A stretch of DNA of 64,000 nucleotides, taken from the NCBI RefSeq assembly GCF_008014775.2, contig NZ_CP144914.1:3472001-3536000 (forward strand). Direction: 5' to 3'. The DNA is from Alkalicoccus halolimnae (GTDB lineage Bacteria; Bacillota; Bacilli; Bacillales; Salisediminibacteriaceae). Below are positions 33,255 through 41,784 of the stretch, one piece after another. The first letter of the stretch is position 1, and every line of letters begins with the position of its first letter. A model generated the notes under the pieces. The model was not told the origin of the DNA. It worked only from the letters and a program-made list of their open reading frames with translations, and did not search any database. Both the position numbers and the translations under genes were made by a program.

Positions 33255-35114
33255 TCAGCCTGCCTCAAAGAACCGGAGCAGATCTCCGTATATAATCTGG
33301 TCGGAGTAGTACAATTCGTCCTCTCCCCGTTCCGCAGCTTCCAGGCAGGCCTCCATATTCAGCTCTTCTCCACTCTCTGCATCGAAGCAGAATTCCCCGG
33401 TGAAGACTACTTCATCGGTGACAACATTTCCACTCCGCAAAACGGCGAAATCATCCCGATCTTCCGAAAGGAGGTCGCTGCCGAACATAACATGCTCTTC
33501 CTGATTCATTCCGAGCAGATTTACAAGCGTCGGCATAATATCGATGTGGCCACCTACCGTGCTTATTGTTTCTGCCTGATCTTCCATTCCGGGCGCATGA
33601 ATAATAACCGGAATGCGGTCGAGTTTAACGGTTTCATATGGACCGATCGGGCTCTCCAGAAATTCTTCCAGCTCTTCATAATGACTTTCCGCTAATCCGT
33701 AATGATCTCCGTATATGACAAAGATCGTATCTTCGTACATTCCTGCTTCCTTGAACTCATCGAATAGGACACGTACTGCTTCATCTGTATACCGTACAGT
33801 CGGAAAATAACGGTTAACAATATCACTTTCCGTGTCTGCTTCATCAACGTACGTGTCTTCTTCATCAAGTTCATAAGGAAAATGATTCGTAAGTGTCAGC
33901 ATCGTTGAGTAAAACGGCTGGGGAATTTCTTCAAAATAATCCATTGACTGTTCCATAAACTCAATATCTTTCAGACCCCACCCGACCGAGTTCTCATCAG
34001 AAATATCGTAGGCATCAATATCGTAATAATGATCATATCCTAAGTGGGGATAGACTTCTCCCCGGTTATAAAAAGTATCCACATTGGCATGAAACGCAGC
34101 GTTATAATAACCCTTTTCCCCAAGAGCGCGGGGCAGCGGTGTCAATTCATTTTCCGGATGGGTATGAAATACAGCGCCACGGCCAAGCGGATAAAGAGAA
34201 TTATTTACCATAAATTCCGTATCCGAAGTTTTTCCCTGGCCGGCCTGGTCATAAATATTGTCAAAATAAAAGCTGTCTTCAATAAGGTCGTTTAAAAAAG
34301 GCGTTATTTCATCCCCATTTATCGTCTCACCAATGACAAAAGTTTCAAACGACTCCAGTGAGAGGACGACAACATTTTTTCCTTCCGCCTCTGCAAAGTA
34401 ATCGGCGTTCGGGTCAATTTGATACGTTTCCAAATGCTGCTTGATATCGTCCAGATCTTCCCTTTCCGCAAAGGCTGACTGCGCACCTGTTGTAAAATGA
34501 AGATAGACATCATAGAAGTAAAAATTATAAATTCCAAGACTTTTAACCAGATTTTCTCTATCAAAGGAATGTGCCGGAGCTTCCGGTTCTTCTACTTCCA
34601 CCTGGCTCACCAGAATAATCGAAACAGCCACAGTGGCTATCCAGGCATATGTCAGTTTTGACGTCCAGAATTTCTCCTTTTTTACAGACAGCACCTCCGG
34701 CTTTTTCACCGCAAAGTATCCGATAAAAACCAGGTCAAGGAAGAAAACAATATCCCACCATTGGATCAATTCAAATACGCTCGTAGTCAAATCTCCTGCA
34801 TTTCCGCTCATCACGAGCATCGGAAGGGTAATAATATCTGCAAACTCTCTGTAGTAAACCGTGTTGCTGTATAAAATCGTTGAAAGTACCGCACTAATAA
34901 TAAAAAAGTAGGGTCGCTGCCAGGAGGGTTTTAATAGCAGACCGGCTCCAAAAATCAGCAGAAGAAAAGCGAGAGGGTTGATGATGAATATTACCATTTC
35001 GGACCAATGATTCATGACAAGATCAAATGTAAGAAAGGAGACAACAACTGTTTTAATCCATAAAACAGTCAGACAGAACAGCATAAAACGGTGACGGCTT
35101 AAAAAATCACGCAT
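33255..35114 (-). CDS. Lipoteichoic acid synthase family protein
   Basis: A 619-residue LtaS-type enzyme that polymerises glycerol phosphate from phosphatidylglycerol on the outer membrane face. About five N-terminal helices (to residue 171) are followed by an extracellular sulfatase-fold domain. Active-site residues are visible: Glu in LSLESFETF (about 255), nucleophile Thr in GQGKTSDTEFMVNNSLYP (about 300) and the metal ligands in FVIYGDHYG. The C-terminal part is unusually acidic and includes CFDAESGEELNMEACLEAAE. Whether it is the main LTA synthase or a primase/paralogue cannot be decided from sequence. Confidence 0.9.
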   Translation of the reverse strand: MRDFLSRHRFMLFCLTVLWIKTVVVSFLTFDLVMNHWSEMVIFIINPLAFLLLIFGAGLLLKPSWQRPYFFIISAVLSTILYSNTVYYREFADIITLPMLVMSGNAGDLTTSVFELIQWWDIVFFLDLVFIGYFAVKKPEVLSVKKEKFWTSKLTYAWIATVAVSIILVSQVEVEEPEAPAHSFDRENLVKSLGIYNFYFYDVYLHFTTGAQSAFAEREDLDDIKQHLETYQIDPNADYFAEAEGKNVVVLSLESFETFVIGETINGDEITPFLNDLIEDSFYFDNIYDQAGQGKTSDTEFMVNNSLYPLGRGAVFHTHPENELTPLPRALGEKGYYNAAFHANVDTFYNRGEVYPHLGYDHYYDIDAYDISDENSVGWGLKDIEFMEQSMDYFEEIPQPFYSTMLTLTNHFPYELDEEDTYVDEADTESDIVNRYFPTVRYTDEAVRVLFDEFKEAGMYEDTIFVIYGDHYGLAESHYEELEEFLESPIGPYETVKLDRIPVIIHAPGMEDQAETISTVGGHIDIMPTLVNLLGMNQEEHVMFGSDLLSEDRDDFAVLRSGNVVTDEVVFTGEFCFDAESGEELNMEACLEAAERGEDELYYSDQIIYGDLLRFFEAG

Positions 35115-35380
35115 GATGTCCCATTCCTTTCTGTTTATATAAAAGGCAGTCCCTGCCCTATAATAAGATAGTCTCTCTTCTATTTTAATAAGAAAAGGCT
35201 TATATGCTCAAGCTGTAAGACTCTTTTACACGCTTTAATAGAAAAGCTTATCATCTTATTATACCCTTTATTCTTATAAATTAACCGCCTATTTCAGAGA
35301 ATGTTATCCTGAAAGTTTTAAAAATGTTAATAAGATCCAGATTGACAGTGCCATCTGACAATGCTGTATATAAAGAAAAT

Positions 35381-35450
35381 CCTTCACGGCAGGTCAATTG
35401 AAACGGAGTTTTCTACATGTATCCACACCCGACTTGGCTCTTAAGCATGT
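35381..35450 (+). repeat. Repeat module E, second copy
   Basis: CCTTCACGGCAGGTCAATTG, GGAGTTTTCTACATG and CCCGACTTGGCTCTTAAGC match the module at 10.06 kb. It lies about 90 bp before repeat copy 11. A nearby TTGACA (35342-35347) has only a poorly spaced TATATA, so I do not call a promoter. The rest of the 35115-35869 gap shows no gene. Confidence 0.6.
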
Positions 35451-35537
35451 AAAGTAAATTGTTCCTGCTTTTTATCACTTAAAGTCTGCTTCTTCTCTTC
35501 AAAATCCGCAGTAACAGGTATAAGCGGTTTGAGTTAA

Positions 35538-35765
35538 TTATATATGTTTAACTTAATAATTCGTTTCCAATTCCGTAAACAAACGCTTTCGTTCCCATGG
35601 GGACGCTTTCCGGGCGGACAGGCCTCAGCTGATCCCTTTTCCCCTGCGGTCGATAGAGATGGATCTTCGGCTCGTCCTTATTCGCTCCGGAGTCCCCCCA
35701 TGTCCACTCCAGCGTTCTCTACTGCCTTTCTGTTCTTCCAGCAGGAACGGCCTGCCGTTAAAACT
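35538..35765 (+). repeat. Mosaic intergenic repeat, copy 11 (type II left end)
   Basis: ATATATGTTTAACTTAATAA, TTCGTTTCC and AAACGCTTTCGTTCCCATGG join the type II left end to the core (GGGACGCTTTCCGGGCGG, GGATCTTCGGCTCGTCC, CGGAGTCCCCCCAT). The right tail TTTCTGTTCTTCCAGCAGG and CCGTTAAAAC matches copy 6. Confidence 0.78.
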
Positions 35766-35869
35766 TGTTTTTAAGGGAGCCTTTTATTTAGGAAAACGAA
35801 GTATCTATTTTTTCGGGAAACTGATAAAATTAATTTTGGAACCATACCTTAAAGGAGGATGACTCATTC

Positions 35870-37102
35870 ATGACATCGTTTGAACAAAAGCTCGATAAAT
35901 ATGCCGAACTGGCTGTTAAAGTAGGCGTCAACGTCCAGAAGGATCAGACGCTCGTATTAAACGCTCCGATAACTTCTGCTGACTTTGTGCGTAAAGTAGC
36001 CGCTAAAGCCTATGATGCAGGCGCAAAAAATGTCCACGTTGAATGGAATGACGACGAACTGACACGCCTTCGCTATGACAAAGCCCCGCTTGACTCTTTC
36101 AAGGAGTTCCCGCAGTGGAAAGCACGCGGGTTTGAAGAGCTTGCCGAAAACGGCGCTGCCTTTATGACCATTAAATCAACGGATCCTGATCTTCTTCAGG
36201 GAGTGGATGGTACGAAGATTGCCGAAGCTAATAAAGCTTCCGGACAGGCGATGAATACTTTCCGAAAATACATTCAGTCTGATAAAGTAAGCTGGCTCGT
36301 AATCTCAGCACCTTCTCCTGCCTGGGCAGCAAAAGTCTTTCCGGATACGCCGGAAGAGCAGCAGGAAGAAAAACTGTGGGAAGCAATGTTTGAAGCAACC
36401 CGTATTAATACGGAAGACCCGGTGCAGGCATGGAAAAATCATGATCAAAAACTGCAGACGAAAGCAAAAGAATTAACAGAGAAAAACTTTCAGAAGCTTC
36501 ATTACACAGCGCCGGGTACGGATTTAACGATTGAACTTCCGGACAATCACGTCTGGATCGGCGGCGGCGGCCCGAATACAGACGGGGTTCACTTTGTAGC
36601 CAACATGCCGACAGAAGAAGTATTTACCGCGCCACAGGCAGACGGAGTAAATGGAACTGTCCGCAATACGAAGCCTCTTAACTATGGAGGCAATGTAATC
36701 GATGATTTCAGTCTTACATTTAAAGATGGAAAAGTGGTTGATTTCTCCGCTGAACAGGGCGAAGAAACATTGAAGAATCTGCTTGATACCGACGACGGAG
36801 CGCGGCGCCTTGGAGAAGTAGCCCTCGTCCCTCACAGTTCACCGATTTCCCAAAGCGGCATTCTTTTCTACAATACGCTTTACGACGAAAATGCTTCCAA
36901 TCATATCGCTTTAGGAAGCGCTTATTCCACGTGTGTAGAAGACGGGGCGGATATGAGCGAAGAAGAACTGAAGCAGGCCGGTCTTAATACGAGCATTACC
37001 CACGTTGACTTCATGATTGGATCAGACAAAATGAATATCGACGGCGTGAAAAATGACGGCAGCACAGAACCGGTTTTCCGCAACGGAGAATGGGCAGAAT
37101 AA
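35870..37102 (+). CDS. ampS: M29 family aminopeptidase (AmpS)
   Basis: A 410-residue metalloaminopeptidase of family M29, the same length as B. subtilis AmpS. It releases N-terminal residues from peptides in the cytosol. Metal ligands fall in NMPTEEVFTAP, RLGEVALVPHSSPIS, FYNTLYDENASNHIALGSAY and THVDFMIGS. The ATG has TAAAGGAGG 12 bases upstream. It is followed by a terminator and then an amino-acid symporter. The pair is bracketed by repeat copies 11 (plus) and 12 (minus). Confidence 0.92.
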   Translation: MTSFEQKLDKYAELAVKVGVNVQKDQTLVLNAPITSADFVRKVAAKAYDAGAKNVHVEWNDDELTRLRYDKAPLDSFKEFPQWKARGFEELAENGAAFMTIKSTDPDLLQGVDGTKIAEANKASGQAMNTFRKYIQSDKVSWLVISAPSPAWAAKVFPDTPEEQQEEKLWEAMFEATRINTEDPVQAWKNHDQKLQTKAKELTEKNFQKLHYTAPGTDLTIELPDNHVWIGGGGPNTDGVHFVANMPTEEVFTAPQADGVNGTVRNTKPLNYGGNVIDDFSLTFKDGKVVDFSAEQGEETLKNLLDTDDGARRLGEVALVPHSSPISQSGILFYNTLYDENASNHIALGSAYSTCVEDGADMSEEELKQAGLNTSITHVDFMIGSDKMNIDGVKNDGSTEPVFRNGEWAE

Positions 37103-37115
37103 AGAAAGAACAAAA

Positions 37116-37147
37116 GACCCGGGGAAATTTCCCGGGTCATATTTTTT
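37116..37147 (+). terminator. ampS terminator
   Basis: GACCCGGG and CCCGGGTC form a perfect eight-bp stem with a seven-base loop, followed by ATATTTTTTC. Confidence 0.8.
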
Positions 37148-37306
37148 CACACTGTTTCTCCCCTTATTCCCTGGTGTGACGCTTTTCCCCTCCCTCTTTT
37201 CACTTAATAAATTTCCTCAATTTCTCAATATTTAAAATTCCTGCTTTTTTATTCTAATTTTTTTGAATATAATAACATCATACTTATAAAAAAAGGGGGA
37301 TTTCAA

Positions 37307-38671
37307 TTGCAGGAGTCATTAATGAACTTTCTGGGTGCCGTCAGTGATGTGGTCTGGGGCATTCCAACACTCGTACTTATTGTCGGAACCGGCTTATTCT
37401 TAACTATCCGCCTCGGATTTCTCCAGTTCCGCACGCTTTTTTACGGCTTAAAACTGGCTTTCACCCCGAGTAAACAGGATAAAAAGTCCGCGGGGGATAT
37501 CAGCCATTTTGAAGCGCTCACGACTGCACTCGCTGCCACCATCGGAACCGGTAACATTGCCGGGGTTGCTACGGCCGTCGTTCTCGGCGGACCCGGCGCC
37601 GTTTTCTGGATGTGGATCAGTGCTCTTTTTGGTATGGCTACAAAGTATGCGGAAGCGATTCTTGCTGTTAAATACCGCGGAACGGATCATAAAGGCCGGA
37701 TGTCCGGCGGTCCTATGTATTATATTGAAAAAGGGCTCGGCTTGAAATGGCTCGCTGTTCTGTTTGCCGTTTTCGGCGCCGTAGCTGCCTTCGGTATCGG
37801 GAATATGGTGCAGTCCAACTCTGTTTCCGGTGCGCTGAACGAAACGTTCAATGTGGATCCATTTATTACTGGTATTATACTTACTGTTCTTGCCGGTCTT
37901 GTTATTCTCGGGGGCATTCGTGCCATCGGACGGGTTACCGCTTTCGTGGTCCCTTTTATGGCCCTGTTCTACGTTACGGCCGGATTAATTATTATGATTA
38001 TGAACTGGGAACTTGTACCGGGAGCTGTCGGCTACATTTTCACTGATGCCTTTACCGGCCAGGCCGTAGCCGGCGGTGCTGTCGGCGCTGTCATCCGCTG
38101 GGGTGTCGCACGAGGGGTTTTCTCCAACGAAGCTGGTCTCGGTTCTGCTCCAATCGCAGCTGCTGCAGCCCGTACCGACTATCCAGGACGACAGGCGCTT
38201 GTATCCATGACACAGGTATTTATCGATACGATTGTTGTCTGTTCGATTACTGGTATTGTTATCGTTATGGGGGATATGTATATCGATGGTCCGGATGGAG
38301 CCGCTCTCACTTCCGCTACCTTTGAATCCTTCCTCGGAGCTACAGGCAGTATCATCGTTGCTATCGGACTCGTCTTTTTCGCCTTCTCGACCATCCTAGG
38401 CTGGTCCTACTACGGCGAAAAGTGTTTTGGGTATCTGTTCAGTGATAAAGCCGCACTTTACTACAGGGGAGCGTTCGTAGTCGCCATTTTCTTTGGTGCT
38501 GTCGCAGAACTTGATCTCGTCTGGGCTATGGCCGATGTCATGAACGGCCTAATGGCGATACCGAACTTAATCGGCCTTCTCGGCCTGAGTGGTGTTGTCG
38601 TATTAGAAACAAACAAATTCCTGAAAGTAGCCCGTGAAGAAAAGCAGCGCGATCTTGCTGCAAGAAAGTAA
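37307..38671 (+). CDS. Sodium:alanine/amino acid symporter (AGCS family)
   Basis: A 454-residue polytopic carrier of the alanine-or-glycine:cation symporter family with about 11 membrane helices. Family motifs include ALAATIGTGNIAGVATAV, GGPGAVFWMWISALFGMATK, YAEAILAVKYR and VFSNEAGLGSAPIAAAAA. Uptake is Na+-coupled, fitting an alkaline or saline habitat. The start is a TTG at 37307 after AAGGGGG; an ATG at 37322 with AGGAG seven bases upstream is an equal alternative. It follows ampS, so peptide hydrolysis and amino-acid transport are neighbours. Confidence 0.93.
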   Translation: MQESLMNFLGAVSDVVWGIPTLVLIVGTGLFLTIRLGFLQFRTLFYGLKLAFTPSKQDKKSAGDISHFEALTTALAATIGTGNIAGVATAVVLGGPGAVFWMWISALFGMATKYAEAILAVKYRGTDHKGRMSGGPMYYIEKGLGLKWLAVLFAVFGAVAAFGIGNMVQSNSVSGALNETFNVDPFITGIILTVLAGLVILGGIRAIGRVTAFVVPFMALFYVTAGLIIMIMNWELVPGAVGYIFTDAFTGQAVAGGAVGAVIRWGVARGVFSNEAGLGSAPIAAAAARTDYPGRQALVSMTQVFIDTIVVCSITGIVIVMGDMYIDGPDGAALTSATFESFLGATGSIIVAIGLVFFAFSTILGWSYYGEKCFGYLFSDKAALYYRGAFVVAIFFGAVAELDLVWAMADVMNGLMAIPNLIGLLGLSGVVVLETNKFLKVAREEKQRDLAARK

Positions 38672-38686
38672 ATCGCAGGCCTTAGG

Positions 38687-38722
38687 CGGCATGACGGAGT
38701 TTTCGTCATGCCGCTTTTAGTT
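38687..38722 (+). terminator. Terminator of the symporter gene
   Basis: GCGGCATGACG and CGTCATGCCGC form a perfect 11-bp stem, followed by TTTTAGTTTATT. Confidence 0.85.
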
Positions 38723-38904
38723 TATTCTGCAGGCTCAGGCGTTAAATAAATAATTTCTGTCAGTGGCCAGTATTGTTTTATTTAGGACTGCGCCTTTACT
38801 TTCTTCGCTTCCCCCGGAAAAAAACTTTCAGCTTTCCAACGTTGATTTAGAAATACTGAAAAACTGTATAAATTTGAGGGATCAATCTCCTTCTTCCACG
38901 GGCA

Positions 38905-39224
38905 TGTTTGCGCTTCGTTTTGATTTTCCAAAACAGAAAGCCCGCTGGTTGAATCAAGAAGGTACAGTGGCCTTCTATAGGAATGGACTTTCCTCTATAC
39001 AGGTGGAATGATTGATGATCAAACGGAATCTTCGTTATTAGAAAGCAGCTCCCGCTCTATATTTTAACTGAGCGCTGGAGTGGCCATGGGGCGACTCCCG
39101 GGGCTATCAAGGCCGAGCCGCACTCCGTTCGACCAAAGGGAGGACGGAATCAGCTGAGGCCGGCCCGCCCGGAAAGCGTCCCCATGGAAACGAAAGCGCG
39201 CGTGACTTTATTTTCAAAGCAGTC
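38905..39224 (-). repeat. Mosaic intergenic repeat, copy 12 (inverted, type I) with module C
   Basis: On the minus strand: type I left end (GACTGCTTTGAAAATAAAG), full core (CGCTTTCGTTTCCATGGGG, GGCCTCAGCTGATTCC, GGGAGTCGCCCCATGG), tail (AGTTAAAATATAGAGCGGG, CCATTCCTATAGAAGG) and then module C (GTACCTTCTTGATTCAACCA, GCGGGCTTTCTG, 38905-38965). Module C is also at 62.51 kb, there separated from the core by module B. The rest of the 38672-39355 gap holds no gene. Confidence 0.78.
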
Positions 39225-39355
39225 ATAAAAAGAACGACCTGCGAAAAGTCAGAGGTAATTAAAGGCGTAACAATATTTTTGTTGATTTTCTAATTTCGAT
39301 CTATTAAAATAAATTCTTGTGAATAATTATAAATATTTCTGAAGAGGTGATTGGA

Positions 39356-40705
39356 ATGGAACCTCGTTCTCCATTAAAATTCATTATTTTTTCGCTGCTC
39401 GGTATTGCTCTGTTTATGACGCCTATTCCAACAGCTGAAGGGTTTACTATACCAATAGCGGTTCTATCCGGCTACGTCCAGGACATTCTTGCCGGCGCAC
39501 TTCCGCTGATTCTCATGGTAATTATATTTATCAGTTTCGCCGGGACGCTTATACACAAATTCATACGGCCGCACATCATGGATAAAAGTGCTTTTTTACA
39601 GCGGTTGTTTGATGTTTCCCTTTTCTGGCTTTTTGTCCGGGCTGCTGCAGCCGTTTTTGCAGTTATTACTTATTTTCAGATTGGCCCCGAGTTTCTCTGG
39701 TCTGAAGGTACAGGTGGACTCCTTCTTGAAGGACTGCTCCCGACGCTGTTTACGATCTTTTTATTTGCAGGGCTGTTTCTGCCGCTCCTGCTGAATTTCG
39801 GTCTGCTTGAATTTTTCGGCGGGCTGCTTACAAAAGTTATGCGCCCCTTGTTTACACTCCCGGGCCGTTCATCGATCGATTCCCTTACTTCCTGGCTCGG
39901 AGATGGTACGATCGGCGTTATTTTAACGAATAAGCAGTACGAAGAAGGCTATTATTCCCAGCGCGAAGCTGCCGTTATCGGAACAACCTTCTCTGTCGTT
40001 TCGATCACTTTTTCACTCGTAGTCATTGAAGAAGTCGGGCTTACTCATATGTTTCTTCCTTTTTACGGGACGGTCATTCTTGCCGGCTTTATAACTGCTT
40101 TAATCATGCCGAGAATTCCGCCGCTTTCGTGGAAATCAAATAAATATGCAAATAACATGGAAAATCAGCTTGATGAAACTATCCCGGAAACCTATAAAGA
40201 AAAGAGTTTCAGTTCCATCCGTTTCGGTTTCGATCTCGCCTCCCGACGTGCTTCCAGAAACAGCAGTCCCGGTGCTTTTTTTGCCCAGGGAAGTAAAACA
40301 GTGCTCGACATGTGGCTCGCTGTGGCACCTGTCGTGATGGCTTTCGGAACAGTGGCGACAATTATCGCCGAATTTACTCCAATTTTCGCATGGCTTGGAG
40401 CCCCGTTTATTCCACTGCTGCAGCTGATGAATGTCCCGGAAGCGGCTGCCGCTGCGGAGACACTGGTCGTCGGCTTTGCAGATATGTTTCTGCCTGCGAT
40501 TTTTGCTTCTGACATCGAAAGTGAGATGACACGCTTTATTATTGCCTGTGTATCGGTCACGCAGCTCATTTTCCTCTCTGAAGTCGGGGGCGTGCTGCTC
40601 GGATCGAAAATTCCGGTGACGCTCCGGGATTTGTTCATCATCTTTATCGAGCGAACGCTGATTTCCCTGCCTATTATTGTTCTGATCGCTCACCTGTTAT
40701 TTTAG
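39356..40705 (+). CDS. YjiH family membrane protein (nucleoside-recognition domain)
   Basis: A 449-residue membrane protein of the YjiH family with about ten helices and Gate/nucleoside-recognition-type segments (LLLNFGLLEFFGGLLTKVMRP; SWLGDGTIGVILTNKQYEEG; VVGFADMFLPAIFASDIESE). Family members are thought to be transporters; the substrate is unknown. The ATG at 39356 is chosen because GAGGTG lies six bases before it; the in-frame GTG at 39347 is part of that site. It is convergent with an SDR gene and shares its terminator. Confidence 0.85.
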   Translation: MEPRSPLKFIIFSLLGIALFMTPIPTAEGFTIPIAVLSGYVQDILAGALPLILMVIIFISFAGTLIHKFIRPHIMDKSAFLQRLFDVSLFWLFVRAAAAVFAVITYFQIGPEFLWSEGTGGLLLEGLLPTLFTIFLFAGLFLPLLLNFGLLEFFGGLLTKVMRPLFTLPGRSSIDSLTSWLGDGTIGVILTNKQYEEGYYSQREAAVIGTTFSVVSITFSLVVIEEVGLTHMFLPFYGTVILAGFITALIMPRIPPLSWKSNKYANNMENQLDETIPETYKEKSFSSIRFGFDLASRRASRNSSPGAFFAQGSKTVLDMWLAVAPVVMAFGTVATIIAEFTPIFAWLGAPFIPLLQLMNVPEAAAAAETLVVGFADMFLPAIFASDIESEMTRFIIACVSVTQLIFLSEVGGVLLGSKIPVTLRDLFIIFIERTLISLPIIVLIAHLLF

Positions 40706-40745
40706 GAGCAGAAAAATTCCAGCTCATTCTCCATCTTTAAACACG

Positions 40746-40785
40746 AAAAATTCCCGGTTCCTTCAAGAGGAACCGGGAATTTTTT
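40746..40785. terminator. Bidirectional terminator
   Basis: AAAAATTCCCGGTTCCTT and AGGAACCGGGAATTTTTT form a stem of about 16 bp with T-runs on both strands, between the convergent yjiH-like and SDR genes. Confidence 0.88.
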
Positions 40786-40794
40786 GCGCTTAAT

Positions 40795-41550
40795 TTAGAC
40801 GGCAGTCCATCCGCCATCAGCTGTCAAAACAGTTCCGTTAATAAAGCTTGCATCCTCAGAAGCTAAAAACAGCGCTGCTTTTGCAATTTCCTCCGGCTCG
40901 CCGATGGGGACTTCCCCGGCTCGTTCAGTCGCCTTGTAACCTAAAGCACTCGGGTTATCAATGGTACTGCCTATATTAGTCCTGACTCCTCCTGGTGCGA
41001 TAGCGTTCGCCCGGATGTGATAGTCTTTTCCGTAGACAGCGGCAATGTTTTTCGTCATACCGATCAGGGCGTGCTTGGAAGCAACATAGGCTGAACCTCC
41101 TCTGCCCCCGAACAGCCCGCCTACAGAAGCGTTATTGACGATCACCCCTCTTCCTTGTTTCATCATCTGGTCAATCGCTGCCCGCGAAGCCATCATCGGT
41201 CCCGTCACATTAACGTTCATGACTTTATCCCACTGCTCGTTCGTCACTTCTCCAACCGGAATATAATTATCCATGATCCCGGCGTTATTAACGAGGACGT
41301 CCAGTGAGCCGTACTCTCCTACCGCTGCACGCATCATTTTATCAATATCTTCCTGTTTCGTGACGTTCACCTGTAAACCTACGGCCCTGCCGCCTGCTTT
41401 CTTGATTTTTTCTACTGTCTCCATAACTGCCGCTTCATTCATGTCTGCTGCTACAACGTTCGCCCCCTCTTCAGCAAAAAGAATGGCAATCGCTCTTCCC
41501 ATTCCAGAACCTGCACCCGTTACTACTGCTGTTTTTTCCTCCAGCTTCAT
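40795..41550 (-). CDS. Short-chain dehydrogenase/reductase
   Basis: A 251-residue classical SDR. The cofactor motif VVTGAGSGMGRAIAILFAEE has Asp (AADMNEA) after the second strand, pointing to NAD(H). NNAGIMDNY, the catalytic Ser in NNASVGGLFG and YVASKHALIGMTKNIA (YxxxK) are intact. The ATG at 41550 is chosen because AAGGAG lies eight bases upstream; GTG and TTG codons further up are in frame but overlap that site. Substrate unknown. Confidence 0.9.
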   Translation of the reverse strand: MKLEEKTAVVTGAGSGMGRAIAILFAEEGANVVAADMNEAAVMETVEKIKKAGGRAVGLQVNVTKQEDIDKMMRAAVGEYGSLDVLVNNAGIMDNYIPVGEVTNEQWDKVMNVNVTGPMMASRAAIDQMMKQGRGVIVNNASVGGLFGGRGGSAYVASKHALIGMTKNIAAVYGKDYHIRANAIAPGGVRTNIGSTIDNPSALGYKATERAGEVPIGEPEEIAKAALFLASEDASFINGTVLTADGGWTAV

Positions 41551-41741
41551 CTTCAACACTCCTTCTTTTTAAAGTGCTTACAAAAGACAATAAATGGATA
41601 TAACTAACATATTTAGTATACTCCGAATCTGCCCTGTTCACAATATTTTCCATGGATAACGTATCAGGGTTATATTATGAAGACACTGGTTCTGATGGGC
41701 ATAAAACGTACGCCGACAGTACTGCTTTTTGACACACACTT

Positions 41742-41770
41742 TAAAAATACGGACTGCCGAAGCAGCCCGT
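41742..41770 (-). terminator. Amylopullulanase terminator
   Basis: On the minus strand ACGGGCTGC and GCAGTCCGT pair around a TTCG-type tetraloop, followed by ATTTTTAAAG. It lies 15 bp after the stop. Confidence 0.75.
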
Positions 41771-41784
41771 AAAATAACGTTCTA

